Assembly (NCBI GenBank): GCA_024234615.1
Contig: JACKNY010000003.1
Span: forward strand, 496,001-560,000
Direction of reading: 5' to 3'
Source: Pseudomonadales bacterium
GTDB taxonomy: Bacteria > Pseudomonadota > Gammaproteobacteria > Pseudomonadales > IMCC2047
DNA: 64,000 nucleotides
A program made the position numbers and the translations under genes. The notes under the pieces were generated by a model that did not search any database, had not been told where the DNA came from, and saw nothing but the letters and a program-made list of their open reading frames with translations. Positions 1-9,104 of the stretch are shown here, in pieces (the first letter of the stretch is position 1; each line of letters starts with the position of its first letter).

Positions 1-1542
1 CGCTGGTGAAGGAATAGTCCACTCCAACCCTTTCGCACTCTCCCAAACCTGCGCCGTCGCCGGTTTTCCACTTCGAATCGTATTAATCACAATATAGAGG
101 AAGAGTAACTGCGTTGCGCCGAACATGAATGCACCAATAGACGATATCTGATTGAAATCAGCAAATTGCAGTGCGTAATCAGGAATCCGTCGTGGCATAC
201 CCGCTAGCCCAACAAAGTGCATCGGGAAAAACGCGAGGTTCATACCAACAAAGGATAGCCAGAAGTGAAGCTTACCCAAGGATTCGTTGTACATATTGCC
301 ACACCATTTCGGCAGCCAATAATAGACAGCCGCCATAATGCCGAAGATAGCACCCGGCACCAATACATAGTGGAAATGCGCCACCACAAAGTAGGTGTCA
401 TGATATTGGAAGTCAGCGGGGGCAATCGCCAGCATTAATCCTGAGAAACCACCTATGGTGAACAGCACCACAAATGAAACCGCAAATAGCATCGGCGTTT
501 CAAAGGTGAGTGATCCTCTAAACATGGTGGTCACCCAGTTAAAAACCTTCACCCCCGTCGGCACCGCAATCAGCATAGTAGCGTACATAAAGAACAGCTC
601 ACCCGCTAATGGCATGCCCACAGTAAACATGTGGTGCGCCCAAACGATGAAAGATAAGAAGGCGATGGACGCTGTCGCATAGACCATTGAGGTGTAACCA
701 AATAGTGGTTTGCGACTAAAGGTTGGAATGATTTGTGAAACCACGCCAAAGGCTGGCAATATCATAATATACACTTCAGGATGGCCAAAGAACCAGAACA
801 CGTGCTGGAACAAAACTGGGTCGCCACCGCCAGCGGCACTAAAGAAGCTGGTGCCGAAGTGGATATCCATCAACATCATGGTGACTACGCCGGCTAATAC
901 TGGCATTACTGCAATCAGCAAATACGCGGTGATCAGCCAAGTCCACACGAATAACGGCATCTTCATCAACGTCATGCCAGGAGCGCGCATATTCAGAATG
1001 GTGGCGATAATATTTATCGCGCCCATAATGGAAGATGCACCCATGATATGTACACCAAAAATAAAGAAAGTTACAGAGTCTGGCGCATAGGTCGTGGAAA
1101 GCGGTGCATAGAATGTCCAACCAAAATTGGGCGCTCCACCCTCCATTAGCAATGTTGATAACAACAGCATAAAGGCGAAAGGTAGAATCCAAAAACTTAG
1201 GTTATTCATGCGCGGCAGCGCCATATCCGGCGCGCCAATCATCATTGGCACCAACCAGTTGGCCAACCCGACAAAGGCAGGCATCACTGCACCAAACACC
1301 ATAATTAACCCGTGCATGGTGGTCATTTGGTTAAAAAATTCCGGAGCGACAATCTGCATGCCCGGCTGGAACAGCTCAGCACGAATAACCATCGCCATGC
1401 AGCCACCCACCAAAAACATGAGGAAGCTAAACCATAGATAAAGTGTGCCAATATCTTTATGGTTAGTGGTATAGACCCATCGCATTAAGCCCTTGGCAGG
1501 GCCGTGATGATCGTGATCATGTGTATCTAAAACTGCGCTCAT
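1..1542 (-). CDS. coxA: cytochrome c oxidase subunit I (partial, 3' end outside window)
   Basis: Catalytic haem-copper subunit of an aa3/caa3-type terminal oxidase in the inner membrane; it reduces O2 to water and pumps protons. The gene starts with ATG at 1542, has a His-rich N-terminus (HDHDHH) and runs off the left edge after 514 codons, so the C-terminus is missing. Visible family marks are the CuB/Tyr motif HPEVY near residue 252, the CuB His pair in WAHHMFTVG near 302, and the haem ligand segment HFHYVLVPG near 389. It lies 14 nt downstream of coxB in the same operon. Identification is secure; the exact oxidase subtype rests on the neighbouring coxB. Confidence 0.97.
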   Translation of the reverse strand, partial: MSAVLDTHDHDHHGPAKGLMRWVYTTNHKDIGTLYLWFSFLMFLVGGCMAMVIRAELFQPGMQIVAPEFFNQMTTMHGLIMVFGAVMPAFVGLANWLVPMMIGAPDMALPRMNNLSFWILPFAFMLLLSTLLMEGGAPNFGWTFYAPLSTTYAPDSVTFFIFGVHIMGASSIMGAINIIATILNMRAPGMTLMKMPLFVWTWLITAYLLIAVMPVLAGVVTMMLMDIHFGTSFFSAAGGGDPVLFQHVFWFFGHPEVYIMILPAFGVVSQIIPTFSRKPLFGYTSMVYATASIAFLSFIVWAHHMFTVGMPLAGELFFMYATMLIAVPTGVKVFNWVTTMFRGSLTFETPMLFAVSFVVLFTIGGFSGLMLAIAPADFQYHDTYFVVAHFHYVLVPGAIFGIMAAVYYWLPKWCGNMYNESLGKLHFWLSFVGMNLAFFPMHFVGLAGMPRRIPDYALQFADFNQISSIGAFMFGATQLLFLYIVINTIRSGKPATAQVWESAKGLEWTIPSPA

Positions 1543-1556
1543 CTTTCAGACCCCCC

Positions 1557-2693
1557 TTATTGTGCGGCTTTAAAGTTGGTGATATCCACAGGCTGAATAA
1601 CGTCACCTGTGTCGTTGCCCCAAGCGTTACGCTCGTAGGTAATTACCGCTGCTAAATCCACTTCACTTAGCTGTGAACCAAAAGCCGCCATCGCGGTGCC
1701 GGCCTTACCATTGATGACTAAATTTAAATGCGCGCTCTTATCGCCTAAGGCAATCTGGCTGCCTTTTAACGCAGGGAACACTGGCGGAACTCCATTCCCT
1801 TCAGCACCGTGGCAAGCGGCGCAAAAAGTAGCGTAGGTTTTTTCACCGCGTGCCATTAACTCTTCTGCAGTCCAGGCTTTATCTTTAAGCCCTGCTTCAG
1901 CTGACGCAGCAGCCTTCCTCTCTGCTACCCAGACATCATATTCCGCCTGCTCTTTAGCAACGACTACAATCGGCATGAAGCCATGATCCTTGCCACACAG
2001 TTCCGCGCACTGACCACGGTACACACCGGGCTCTTCGATAATCGTCCATGACTCATTCACAAAGCCCGGGATCGCATCTTTTTTGACGGCAATTGCTGGC
2101 ACCCACCAGGAGTGGATCACATCATTGGCCGTTATTAGGAAGCGTACTTTGGTGTTAACCGGAACAACTAAGGGTTCATCCACTTCTAACAGATAGTGTT
2201 CACCTTTTGGCGTTTTGTTGTAAATTTCATCTTGCGCAGTGCTCAGGTTACTAAAAAACCCAAAGCCGTCATTAAGATAGTCGTAGCGCCATTTCCATTG
2301 GTAACCAGTGATCTTTACATCAATCACTGACTCCTTCGAATCATAGATCTTAACCAGAGTTTTGGTGGCGGGAATCGCCATCGCAATCAGAATCACGAAA
2401 GGTATGGTGGTCCAGATCAGCTCGACCGTGGTACTTTCGTGAAATTGTGCTGACTTCGCGCCTTTAGACTTTCTATGCGCAAAAACAGACCAGAACATCA
2501 CTCCAAAAACTACTACGCCAATCACCACACAGACCCAAAAAATGATCATGTGCAGACTATAGATTTCTCGGCTAATGGCAGTCACACCGGGTGTCATATT
2601 GACCGCCCATTCCGCCCAGGCGCTGGAGCTTGACAGCAACAGTGTACCTAACACGAGCCTGAACCAGGGCATCGTTCTTAACGGCATCCCCAC
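1557..2693 (-). CDS. coxB: cytochrome c oxidase subunit II with fused C-terminal cytochrome c domain
   Basis: Electron-entry subunit of the oxidase. The 378-aa product has a Sec signal (cleavage likely after SAWA, about residue 27), two membrane helices (about 48-70 and 92-108), and a periplasmic cupredoxin domain. The CuA ligands are H194, C229, E231, C233, H237 and M240 (motif GQCAELCGKDHGFM). A class I cytochrome c domain follows, with CAACH at 291-295 and a likely axial Met in GTAMAAFG (M335). The haem domain makes this a caa3-like subunit II. It is the first gene of the visible cox operon, followed directly by coxA. Two nearby ATGs (codons 1 and 3) are possible starts. Confidence 0.97.
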   Translation of the reverse strand: MGMPLRTMPWFRLVLGTLLLSSSSAWAEWAVNMTPGVTAISREIYSLHMIIFWVCVVIGVVVFGVMFWSVFAHRKSKGAKSAQFHESTTVELIWTTIPFVILIAMAIPATKTLVKIYDSKESVIDVKITGYQWKWRYDYLNDGFGFFSNLSTAQDEIYNKTPKGEHYLLEVDEPLVVPVNTKVRFLITANDVIHSWWVPAIAVKKDAIPGFVNESWTIIEEPGVYRGQCAELCGKDHGFMPIVVVAKEQAEYDVWVAERKAAASAEAGLKDKAWTAEELMARGEKTYATFCAACHGAEGNGVPPVFPALKGSQIALGDKSAHLNLVINGKAGTAMAAFGSQLSEVDLAAVITYERNAWGNDTGDVIQPVDITNFKAAQ

Positions 2694-2885
2694 GTCTCCT
2701 ATTTTTTATCTTTATAAAAAAAGGATACACTGGTATACCCAAACAGCAGAATCCACCGTATCCAACCAATCCCCATCTACTTGATAGTGCGAAAAAATAG
2801 TACAACTATTTTATGCTTGAAGCAACGAACTACCCCCTGTTATTAAAGCAACTACTGCCGCATAATCTATTTCTTTCTTAATTTT

Positions 2886-2916
2886 GTCGAGCTAGGCCCC
2901 TTTTTCCTGGCTCGAC
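2886..2916. other. strong inverted repeat in the coxB / MATE intergenic region
   Basis: GTCGAGCTAGG at 2886-2896 pairs with CCTGGCTCGAC at 2906-2916: 11 bp with one G-T wobble and a 9-nt loop (CCCCTTTTT). It sits 25 bp before the TTG start of the MATE gene, inside the 248-bp gap between the divergent coxB and MATE genes. No T-run follows on either strand, so it is not a classical terminator. It could be a leader hairpin or an operator; the sequence alone does not decide. Confidence 0.5.
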
Positions 2917-2941
2917 GTAAGTGAATATTTTCGGTTGAATC

Positions 2942-4270
2942 TTGCACCCTTCGAGACTGCATAGACAAATCGCCCAGCTCGCTTGGCCGATGATTCTTTC
3001 CAATCTGACAGTCCCTTTGTTAGGCCTGGTCGATACGGCAATACTAGGCCATTTACCCCAGGCTTATTATTTGGGCGCAGTCGCACTGGCCGCAATTATT
3101 TTCGACATGTTGTTCTGGGCTTTTGGCTTCTTACGCATGGGCACGACCTCGCTCAGCGCCCAGGCCTACGGCGCCAACGACCTTAACGAAACGCTGTCCA
3201 TCCTTAGTAAATCACTCTTTCTGGCCGTGTTGATCGGCTTGATACTGATAACCCTGCAGGTGCCGCTTTTTAAACTGGCGTTTTGGTATATGGCTCCTGC
3301 ACCGGAGGTTGAGCTTTATGCACGCATCTATTGCGATATCCGTATTTATTCTGCACCCGCTATTCTATGCGATTATGTTATCGTCGGCTGGTTACTCAGC
3401 ATTGGTAAACCACGCCAGGTTTTACTAATCGCGCTGACCACGAACCTCATAAATCTCGGGCTGGATTACTGGCTGGTTGTCCATATGAAGATGCTCACGG
3501 ATGGCGTTGCCTGGGGATCTTTAATTTCAAGTTTCGCCGGTTTAGCGCTTGGCTTAATGCTGGTCTACCGTGTTAATAAACGCCACTCCTCGACATTCCC
3601 TCTTGATCAACTTTTTGTTTTCGCTGGCTATTTCAAACTGCTCAAAATTAATCGCTATCTTTTTGTGCGTACCCTTTGCCTGCTTTTTTCCTTTTCGTTT
3701 TTTTATGCCCAAAGCGCACAGCAGGATACGATAACTTTAAGCGCTAACTCGGTGTTAATGACTATGCTCATGCTTTTCGCCTACGGCTCAGACGGTTTTG
3801 CTAATGCGGCTGAAGTCCTTTCGGGACGCGCAATTGGTGCTAAACAGTTGCCTCTTTTTTTTCAGGTTAGCAAGGCCTCAAGCTTGTGGGCATTCCTGAC
3901 CAGCGTATTTTTTGCCATAGCCATCTGGCGGTTTGATCAAGTGATTATCGGCCTGTTAACTGATATAGCACCAGTTGTCTCCGCAGCGTTAATTTACTGG
4001 CCTTGGCTAGTATTGCTACCCTTTGTTGCCAGCTGGAACTTTATGCTCGACGGCATCTTTCTCGGCGCAGGCAAAGCCTATGCGATGCAAAACTGTATGC
4101 TTATATCTTCCTTTTTTATTTTTTTCCCCGCATGGTATTTGTTTCAACCGCTGGGCAATCATGGCTTATGGCTAGCTTTTTGTTTTTTTCATGCCGCGCG
4201 CAGCATCTCGATGGCGTTCGTGTATTATTACTACAGCAAAGGGCAGGGATGGCTACTGTCATCCACCTGA
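2942..4270 (+). CDS. MATE-family efflux transporter, DinF-like
   Basis: Multidrug and toxic compound extrusion protein of 442 aa, expected to be a 12-helix inner-membrane antiporter exporting cationic or organic compounds in exchange for Na+ or H+. The N-terminal LAWPMILSNLTVPLLGLVD segment and the following ILGHL are typical of the DinF branch. The protein is uniformly hydrophobic with short polar loops, consistent with two six-helix bundles. The start is TTG at 2942, giving the family-typical N-terminus HRQIAQLAWP; no better upstream start is seen. A hairpin lies just upstream. The substrate cannot be inferred, and no LexA-type box was recognised. Confidence 0.88.
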   Translation: MHPSRLHRQIAQLAWPMILSNLTVPLLGLVDTAILGHLPQAYYLGAVALAAIIFDMLFWAFGFLRMGTTSLSAQAYGANDLNETLSILSKSLFLAVLIGLILITLQVPLFKLAFWYMAPAPEVELYARIYCDIRIYSAPAILCDYVIVGWLLSIGKPRQVLLIALTTNLINLGLDYWLVVHMKMLTDGVAWGSLISSFAGLALGLMLVYRVNKRHSSTFPLDQLFVFAGYFKLLKINRYLFVRTLCLLFSFSFFYAQSAQQDTITLSANSVLMTMLMLFAYGSDGFANAAEVLSGRAIGAKQLPLFFQVSKASSLWAFLTSVFFAIAIWRFDQVIIGLLTDIAPVVSAALIYWPWLVLLPFVASWNFMLDGIFLGAGKAYAMQNCMLISSFFIFFPAWYLFQPLGNHGLWLAFCFFHAARSISMAFVYYYYSKGQGWLLSST

Positions 4271-4288
4271 TCAAAAAGAAGCCGCTTT

Positions 4289-5179
4289 ATGTATAAATAC
4301 CAGCACACCATACTAAAGTTTTTGACTTACAGCATACTGCTGTTTTTGCTGAACAGCGCCTATGCTCAGGAAAACAGCGGTTTTATCTGGGAAGTAAAAT
4401 CATCTCATAACACCCTGTACCTGATGGGTTCTATTCATTTTGCCAACCCCGACTTTTACCCCCTGCGCCACGAAATTGAAACGGCCTTTTCAAAATCCGA
4501 TCACTTGGCAGTTGAGGTGGATATCGCCAACATTGACCCGATTCAAACACAAAGCTATTTGTTTCGGGTAGGCACCTATACCGGCAATGAAACCATTCGC
4601 GACCACATTGACGCTAGCACCTATAAACTGCTGATCCAGCACCTCACAACACGTAATCTGCCCTCGGAATTGTTCATAAAGTACAAGCCCGGCATGATTA
4701 TCATGTCCCTAACCTCACTGGAGATTATGAACCTGGGCTTATCTCCCAACCAGGGTATTGATGTTCATTTTCTCAATCGCGCACGTGGCAAGAAAAAAAT
4801 TGTTGAATTAGAAACGCTCGAGCAACAACTGGATTTGCTGTTAAACCTGGACGAAAGTGGCCAAATGTTGCGCCAAACTCTGGCGGAATTTGATGACTAT
4901 CCTGAGCTAATGAAGTCTCTTACCGATATCTGGCAGCGCGGCGACGCAGCACAACTGGATGAGCTGCTTATTAAAAAACCGTTAAGGGAATTCCCGGATT
5001 CACGCCCAGCATTTGAAAAAATGTTCCTTCAGCGCAACCTAAAAATGGCCAAGAAAATCGAAGGCTTCCTGCACTCAAATAATAATTATTTTGTGGTAGT
5101 TGGCGCTGGCCATTTGGTTGGTGAAAGAAGTATTGTCGACCTCTTACAAAAAGCAGGGTTCCAGATCAAACAACTCTAA
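4289..5179 (+). CDS. TraB/GumN family protein, secreted
   Basis: 296-aa protein of the TraB/GumN (Tiki-like, erythromycin-esterase-related fold) superfamily. It has an N-terminal signal peptide (about 1-27, ending SAYA-Q). The two signature elements are LMGSIHFANPDFYPL (residues 45-59) and GAGHLVGERSIVDLL near 272, containing the conserved GxxH motifs that in Tiki proteases bind metal. It starts 18 nt after the MATE gene and is probably co-transcribed. In this family the bacterial function is mostly unknown; metal-dependent proteolysis is an inference from the animal Tiki homologues. Confidence 0.85.
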   Translation: MYKYQHTILKFLTYSILLFLLNSAYAQENSGFIWEVKSSHNTLYLMGSIHFANPDFYPLRHEIETAFSKSDHLAVEVDIANIDPIQTQSYLFRVGTYTGNETIRDHIDASTYKLLIQHLTTRNLPSELFIKYKPGMIIMSLTSLEIMNLGLSPNQGIDVHFLNRARGKKKIVELETLEQQLDLLLNLDESGQMLRQTLAEFDDYPELMKSLTDIWQRGDAAQLDELLIKKPLREFPDSRPAFEKMFLQRNLKMAKKIEGFLHSNNNYFVVVGAGHLVGERSIVDLLQKAGFQIKQL

Positions 5180-5267
5180 TTGACAATCTTGATATATTCT
5201 ATAGTGGATGGCTGACACCCGCTAAGCGATTCAACCTTTTTAATTCTTCAATAAGGCAACTGATTTA

Positions 5268-7103
5268 ATGCGGCACCGTAATTATTCCTACGACCCCAAC
5301 ACCAAGGTTAACTGGCGGGTATTCAAACTGATCTGGCCTTATCTGCTTGAATATAAACGCCGCATTATCATTGCCCTGCTATTCCTGGTCGCCGCTAAAG
5401 TCGCCAATGTGGTCGGGCCCTTTATTCTTAAACACATCATCGATGCTCTGGATGCTGCGACGGCTGAACCTTTAGCCATGGTTATCGCGCCCATCGGACT
5501 GGTGTTGGCCTATGGCCTGGCACGCTTCGGTAACGTTCTATTTGGTGAATTACGCGATACCATCTTTGGCCGAGTAACTGAGCGCGCCATGCGGCGAGTC
5601 GGCCTCAGAGTGTTTCGCCACTTGCATAGCATGGATCTCGATTTTCATTTAAACCGACGTACCGGTGGCTTGGCGCGCGACATAGAGCGTGGCACTACCG
5701 GCATTAGCTTTTTAATGCGGTTTTTTGTCTTTAATATCGCACCGACCTTTATTGAAATCGCGATGGTAGTCGGTATCCTTTTCTACAATTACGGCCTTGG
5801 CTTCGCCGCTATTACACTATTTTCAGTATTGATTTATGTGCTCTATTCGATCAAGGCGACAGAGTGGCGCACCCAATATGTTCGCGAAGCCAATCTCGCC
5901 GATTCATCGAGTAACACGCGCGCCGTCGACAGTTTATTGAATTTCGAAACCGTAAAATATTTTACCAACGAAGAGTTTGAAGCAAATCGTTACGATGCAG
6001 AACTAGCCAAGTGGGAGCAGGCAAGGCGAAAAAACCGATTATCACTATTTACCCTCAATGGTGGCCAAGCACTGATTATTGCCGCTTCGATGACCGCCAT
6101 GATGATATTAGCCGCTTACCGCGTTGCCGATAACAGCATGACCATCGGCGACTTCGTTCTCATTAACGCCTTTATGATGCAGCTATTTTTGCCGCTCAAT
6201 TTTCTTGGTTTTGTTTATCGGGAAATCAAAGGCTCCATGGCTAATATTGAGGAAATGTTTGTACTGCTGGCGAAAGCCCCCAAAGTGCTCGATGCCGAGG
6301 GGGCCAAAACTCTCGTTATCAGCAATGGTGAAATCCAGTTTGAGCATGTCTATTTCCAGTATCGCGATGATCGCCCAATTTTGAAAGGTGTGAGCTTTTG
6401 CGTTGAGCCTGGACAAAAAGTCGCCGTGGTCGGCGCCAGTGGCGCCGGTAAATCCACTCTGATGAAATTACTGTTTCGCTTTTACGATGTTAGTGCCGGC
6501 ACTATACGTATCGATGGACAGGATATTAGAACTGTCAGCCAAGACTCATTACGCAAGGTTATTGGTGTGGTACCCCAGGATACTGTTTTGTTTAACGACA
6601 GTATTTTTGAAAATATTCGCTATGGCGATCCAGACGCCAGCGACGAGCAGGTCAACCAAGCCATTCGCTTGGCACACCTGGAAGCATTTATCAGTGAGCT
6701 CCCAGAAGGCAGCGCCACCTTGGTTGGCGAGCGCGGGTTGAAACTTTCCGGCGGCGAAAAACAGCGGGTAGCTATCGCCCGTACCATACTGAAACGCCCT
6801 CCGATTTTAGTGTTTGATGAAGCCACGTCCTCGTTGGATAGTAAATCTGAACAGGCGATTCTTGCCGCTATCCAGGAAATTTCGCAGGGCCATACTAGCT
6901 TGGTGATCGCGCACCGACTCTCCACCGTTGTCGATGCCGATAAGATTGTAGTGCTCAATCAAGGTATGGTCGCAGAGCAGGGCACGCATCAGGCCTTGCT
7001 GGCCAAACAGGGATTATACGCCGATCTTTGGCGAGTTCAGCAAAAGCAACGCATCATTCCCGCAGAGAACCACACAACGCTGCAAGACCATTTCAGCACC
7101 TGA
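5268..7103 (+). CDS. Atm1/HMT1-type ABC exporter, fused permease-ATPase
   Basis: 611-aa half-transporter with an N-terminal six-helix membrane domain (about residues 20-320) and a C-terminal nucleotide-binding domain. Walker A is GASGAGKST near residue 390, the signature is LSGGEKQR near 493, and Walker B is ILVFDEATSSLD near 516, followed by the H-loop in VIAHRLST. The NSSNTRAVDSLLNFETVKYF-like stretch (SSNTRAVDSLLNFETVKYF) is characteristic of the Atm1/ABCB7/HMT1 branch, which exports glutathione- or persulfide-linked compounds and heavy-metal conjugates. It would act as a homodimer in the inner membrane. The gene stands alone, 88 nt after the TraB-family gene. Confidence 0.92.
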   Translation: MRHRNYSYDPNTKVNWRVFKLIWPYLLEYKRRIIIALLFLVAAKVANVVGPFILKHIIDALDAATAEPLAMVIAPIGLVLAYGLARFGNVLFGELRDTIFGRVTERAMRRVGLRVFRHLHSMDLDFHLNRRTGGLARDIERGTTGISFLMRFFVFNIAPTFIEIAMVVGILFYNYGLGFAAITLFSVLIYVLYSIKATEWRTQYVREANLADSSSNTRAVDSLLNFETVKYFTNEEFEANRYDAELAKWEQARRKNRLSLFTLNGGQALIIAASMTAMMILAAYRVADNSMTIGDFVLINAFMMQLFLPLNFLGFVYREIKGSMANIEEMFVLLAKAPKVLDAEGAKTLVISNGEIQFEHVYFQYRDDRPILKGVSFCVEPGQKVAVVGASGAGKSTLMKLLFRFYDVSAGTIRIDGQDIRTVSQDSLRKVIGVVPQDTVLFNDSIFENIRYGDPDASDEQVNQAIRLAHLEAFISELPEGSATLVGERGLKLSGGEKQRVAIARTILKRPPILVFDEATSSLDSKSEQAILAAIQEISQGHTSLVIAHRLSTVVDADKIVVLNQGMVAEQGTHQALLAKQGLYADLWRVQQKQRIIPAENHTTLQDHFST

Positions 7104-7304
7104 ACACTCTGGATGATTTCCTTTTTGAGCGTTAGCGTTGCGCACCCACCAGCGCTGGAAATATTGATGACGAGATTGATTTGAACTCTTTACGGCAGTC
7201 CAGTAGCGCCATTATTGCCAACCATTCACTGTTGCTTTCACGAAATTGCCTTTATTGCTGTTATTCAAGATAATCGCCTGATGATTTAATAAGAGAACCT
7301 GACA

Positions 7305-8015
7305 ATGCAACTATCACCTCAAACAATCGACAAGGTCTGCCCTGAATACGAAATCTACGAAAGTCTGTTGGCGCTGGATAATAAAAACATTCTTGAATTA
7401 GGTTGTGGTAAGGCAGAGTTGACTCGACAAATTGCAACGCATGGACTCAATCGCCACATCACCGCCACCGAGGTGGACGAATTTCAGCACCGTCAAAATT
7501 TACTGATAGACGACCTGCCAAATGTCAGCTTTATCGCGGCGGGCAGCCAGAATATTCCTATCTCCGATAACAGTTTTGACTACGTCTTTATGTTCAAATC
7601 TCTACACCACGTCCCACCAGAGATGATGGCTTCAGCAATGCAAGAAGTTGCGCGAGTCTTAAAACCAGGGGGCATGGCCTATATTTCAGAGCCTATTTTT
7701 GCTGGCGACTTTAATGATGTGCTACGCCTATTCCATGATGAAGAGCAGGTTCGGCAATACGCATTCGGCGCCATCGTTGATTCCGTTGAGAAAGGGCTGT
7801 TTAACCTGTCTGAGCAAGTATTTTTCAATACGCCTATAGTGTTTCAGGATTTTTCGGAGTTTGAACGCAATGTCATCAACGTATCTCACAGCGATATTCA
7901 ACTCACGTCAGAGTTATTAGAGCAGGTAAAAAATCAGTTTATGCTGAGTCGAGCCAAGGATGGATATAATTTCTTGGTACCGATTCGCGTTGATTTGCTG
8001 CAAAAGCCGAGCTGA
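7305..8015 (+). CDS. class I SAM-dependent methyltransferase
   Basis: 236-aa cytoplasmic methyltransferase of the UbiE/Methyltransf_11 type. Motif I is ILELGCGKAE at residues 29-38, the acidic motif II is ATEVDEF, and the post-motifs are NSFDYVFMFKSLHHVPP and VLKPGGMAYISEP. The substrate is not predictable. The gene has 200 nt of non-coding DNA before it and no clear operon partner. The ATG start at 7305 follows AAGAGAA as a plausible ribosome binding site. Confidence 0.88.
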   Translation: MQLSPQTIDKVCPEYEIYESLLALDNKNILELGCGKAELTRQIATHGLNRHITATEVDEFQHRQNLLIDDLPNVSFIAAGSQNIPISDNSFDYVFMFKSLHHVPPEMMASAMQEVARVLKPGGMAYISEPIFAGDFNDVLRLFHDEEQVRQYAFGAIVDSVEKGLFNLSEQVFFNTPIVFQDFSEFERNVINVSHSDIQLTSELLEQVKNQFMLSRAKDGYNFLVPIRVDLLQKPS

Positions 8016-8082
8016 TAAACAACGGTAGGTAGCTCTATTTAAGCGCTCATTATTAAAATGGGTCAGCTTTTCCCGTTCTTAT

Positions 8083-8700
8083 TTAACCCGTTTTTTCAGC
8101 AGTCCATTTTTTAGAGGTGAGTAACTGCCCACTCTCAAATACTTTTCCCTCGAATAGATCGCCCGGATTAACACGACCGACACCTTGTGGCGTGCCTGTC
8201 ATGACAATATCGCCATCGGCAAGAGTCATAAAGGTGGATATTTCGGCTAGGATTTCATCCGGTTTATACATCATTAGACTCTGGTCTGCACGTTGCTGTT
8301 GTGTGCCATTAATTTCCAGGATAAAGGACAAATCTACTGACTTTTCAAATCGAACAAATGGGCTGAACACTACCGAACCATCAAAGGCTTTAGCGCGCTC
8401 CCAGGGCAAGCCTTTTGCTTTTAATCTGGTTTGCAAGAAGCGTTTAGTAAGGTCAAGACCAAAACCTACAGCATTAAAGGTGCCCGCTTCAAACATAAAG
8501 CAAAGTTCTCCCTCATAGTGCAGTTGCTCGCCATGAGTCGATAACAAATTATCTGAAATAGCGGAATTGGGTTTTACGAAAACTACCATCTCTTCCGGTA
8601 TTTCATTACACAGCTCTTGAATATGTTCAACATAGTTTCGCCCTACACAAACCACTTTGGAAGGCATTACTTGACGCTCATTGACTAGCACTGCTTTCAC
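8083..8700 (-). CDS. fumarylacetoacetate hydrolase (FAH) family protein
   Basis: 205-aa YcgM-like member of the FAH superfamily, whose members hydrolyse or decarboxylate acylpyruvate-type compounds with a bound divalent metal. Family marks are the CVGRNYVEH segment (near residue 20), the metal-binding HYEGELCFMFE (near 61-71) with its two Glu, GSVVFSPF, and the C-terminal MTGTPQGVGRVNPGDLFEGK. Its length matches the compact bacterial acylpyruvase type. It lies at the end of the minus-strand run. The physiological substrate is unknown; oxaloacetate tautomerase or acylpyruvase activity is possible. Confidence 0.88.
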   Translation of the reverse strand: MKAVLVNERQVMPSKVVCVGRNYVEHIQELCNEIPEEMVVFVKPNSAISDNLLSTHGEQLHYEGELCFMFEAGTFNAVGFGLDLTKRFLQTRLKAKGLPWERAKAFDGSVVFSPFVRFEKSVDLSFILEINGTQQQRADQSLMMYKPDEILAEISTFMTLADGDIVMTGTPQGVGRVNPGDLFEGKVFESGQLLTSKKWTAEKTG

Positions 8701-8862
8701 TTTTGCTTCCTCTTAACCTGTCTAACATATTCAGAATCACCGCATTGGCGGACTCACGGTTTTCCCCAGGGAATAAAATGCTCTGCCGGATGATTGACGG
8801 GGTATTTAGTAATGCCGGATTGGTTCACCAATATTTAGATCGTTCCCGCCGCAAATGTCAGG

Positions 8863-9099
8863 CTATTTGGGAGGTCGAAAAAATTTTAGCGGCTGCACGT
8901 CCACCTGATTTATTTTTGGCTTTGCTGTTACGCGGGTAGGAATTTCCTGTGTGAAGCCATCTTCCAGACTATCCTGATACCCACAGTTTACACATTCCCG
9001 CCGGGTTTGGTTTTCGTCCCGAAACATAACAAGTTTATCCATTTCCCCACATTTCGGGCAAACCGCTCCAGCGATAAAGCGCTTGGGTGTTTTAGACAT
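8863..9099 (-). CDS. yheV: YheV family zinc-ribbon protein
   Basis: Small (78-aa) protein with a four-cysteine zinc ribbon: CPKC and CVNC pairs in AVCPKCGEMDKLVMF and RRECVNCGYQD. The C-terminus is basic. This matches the gammaproteobacterial YheV/DUF2387 family of unknown function. The ATG at 9099 is 5 nt after the hldD stop. In-frame GTG codons upstream (9102 and 9111) would slightly overlap hldD and are also possible starts. Probably transcribed with hldD. Confidence 0.85.
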   Translation of the reverse strand: MSKTPKRFIAGAVCPKCGEMDKLVMFRDENQTRRECVNCGYQDSLEDGFTQEIPTRVTAKPKINQVDVQPLKFFRPPK

Positions 9100-9104
9100 C
9101 ACGA

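Noticed and set aside
710..1441. Plus-strand frames of over 100 codons opposite coxA
   Set aside because: They are antisense shadows of a gene whose catalytic motifs are all present on the minus strand.
8703..8939. Plus-strand 78-codon frame between the FAH gene and yheV
   Set aside because: It overlaps yheV antisense and has no recognisable protein features; the non-overlapping part is only about 160 bp.
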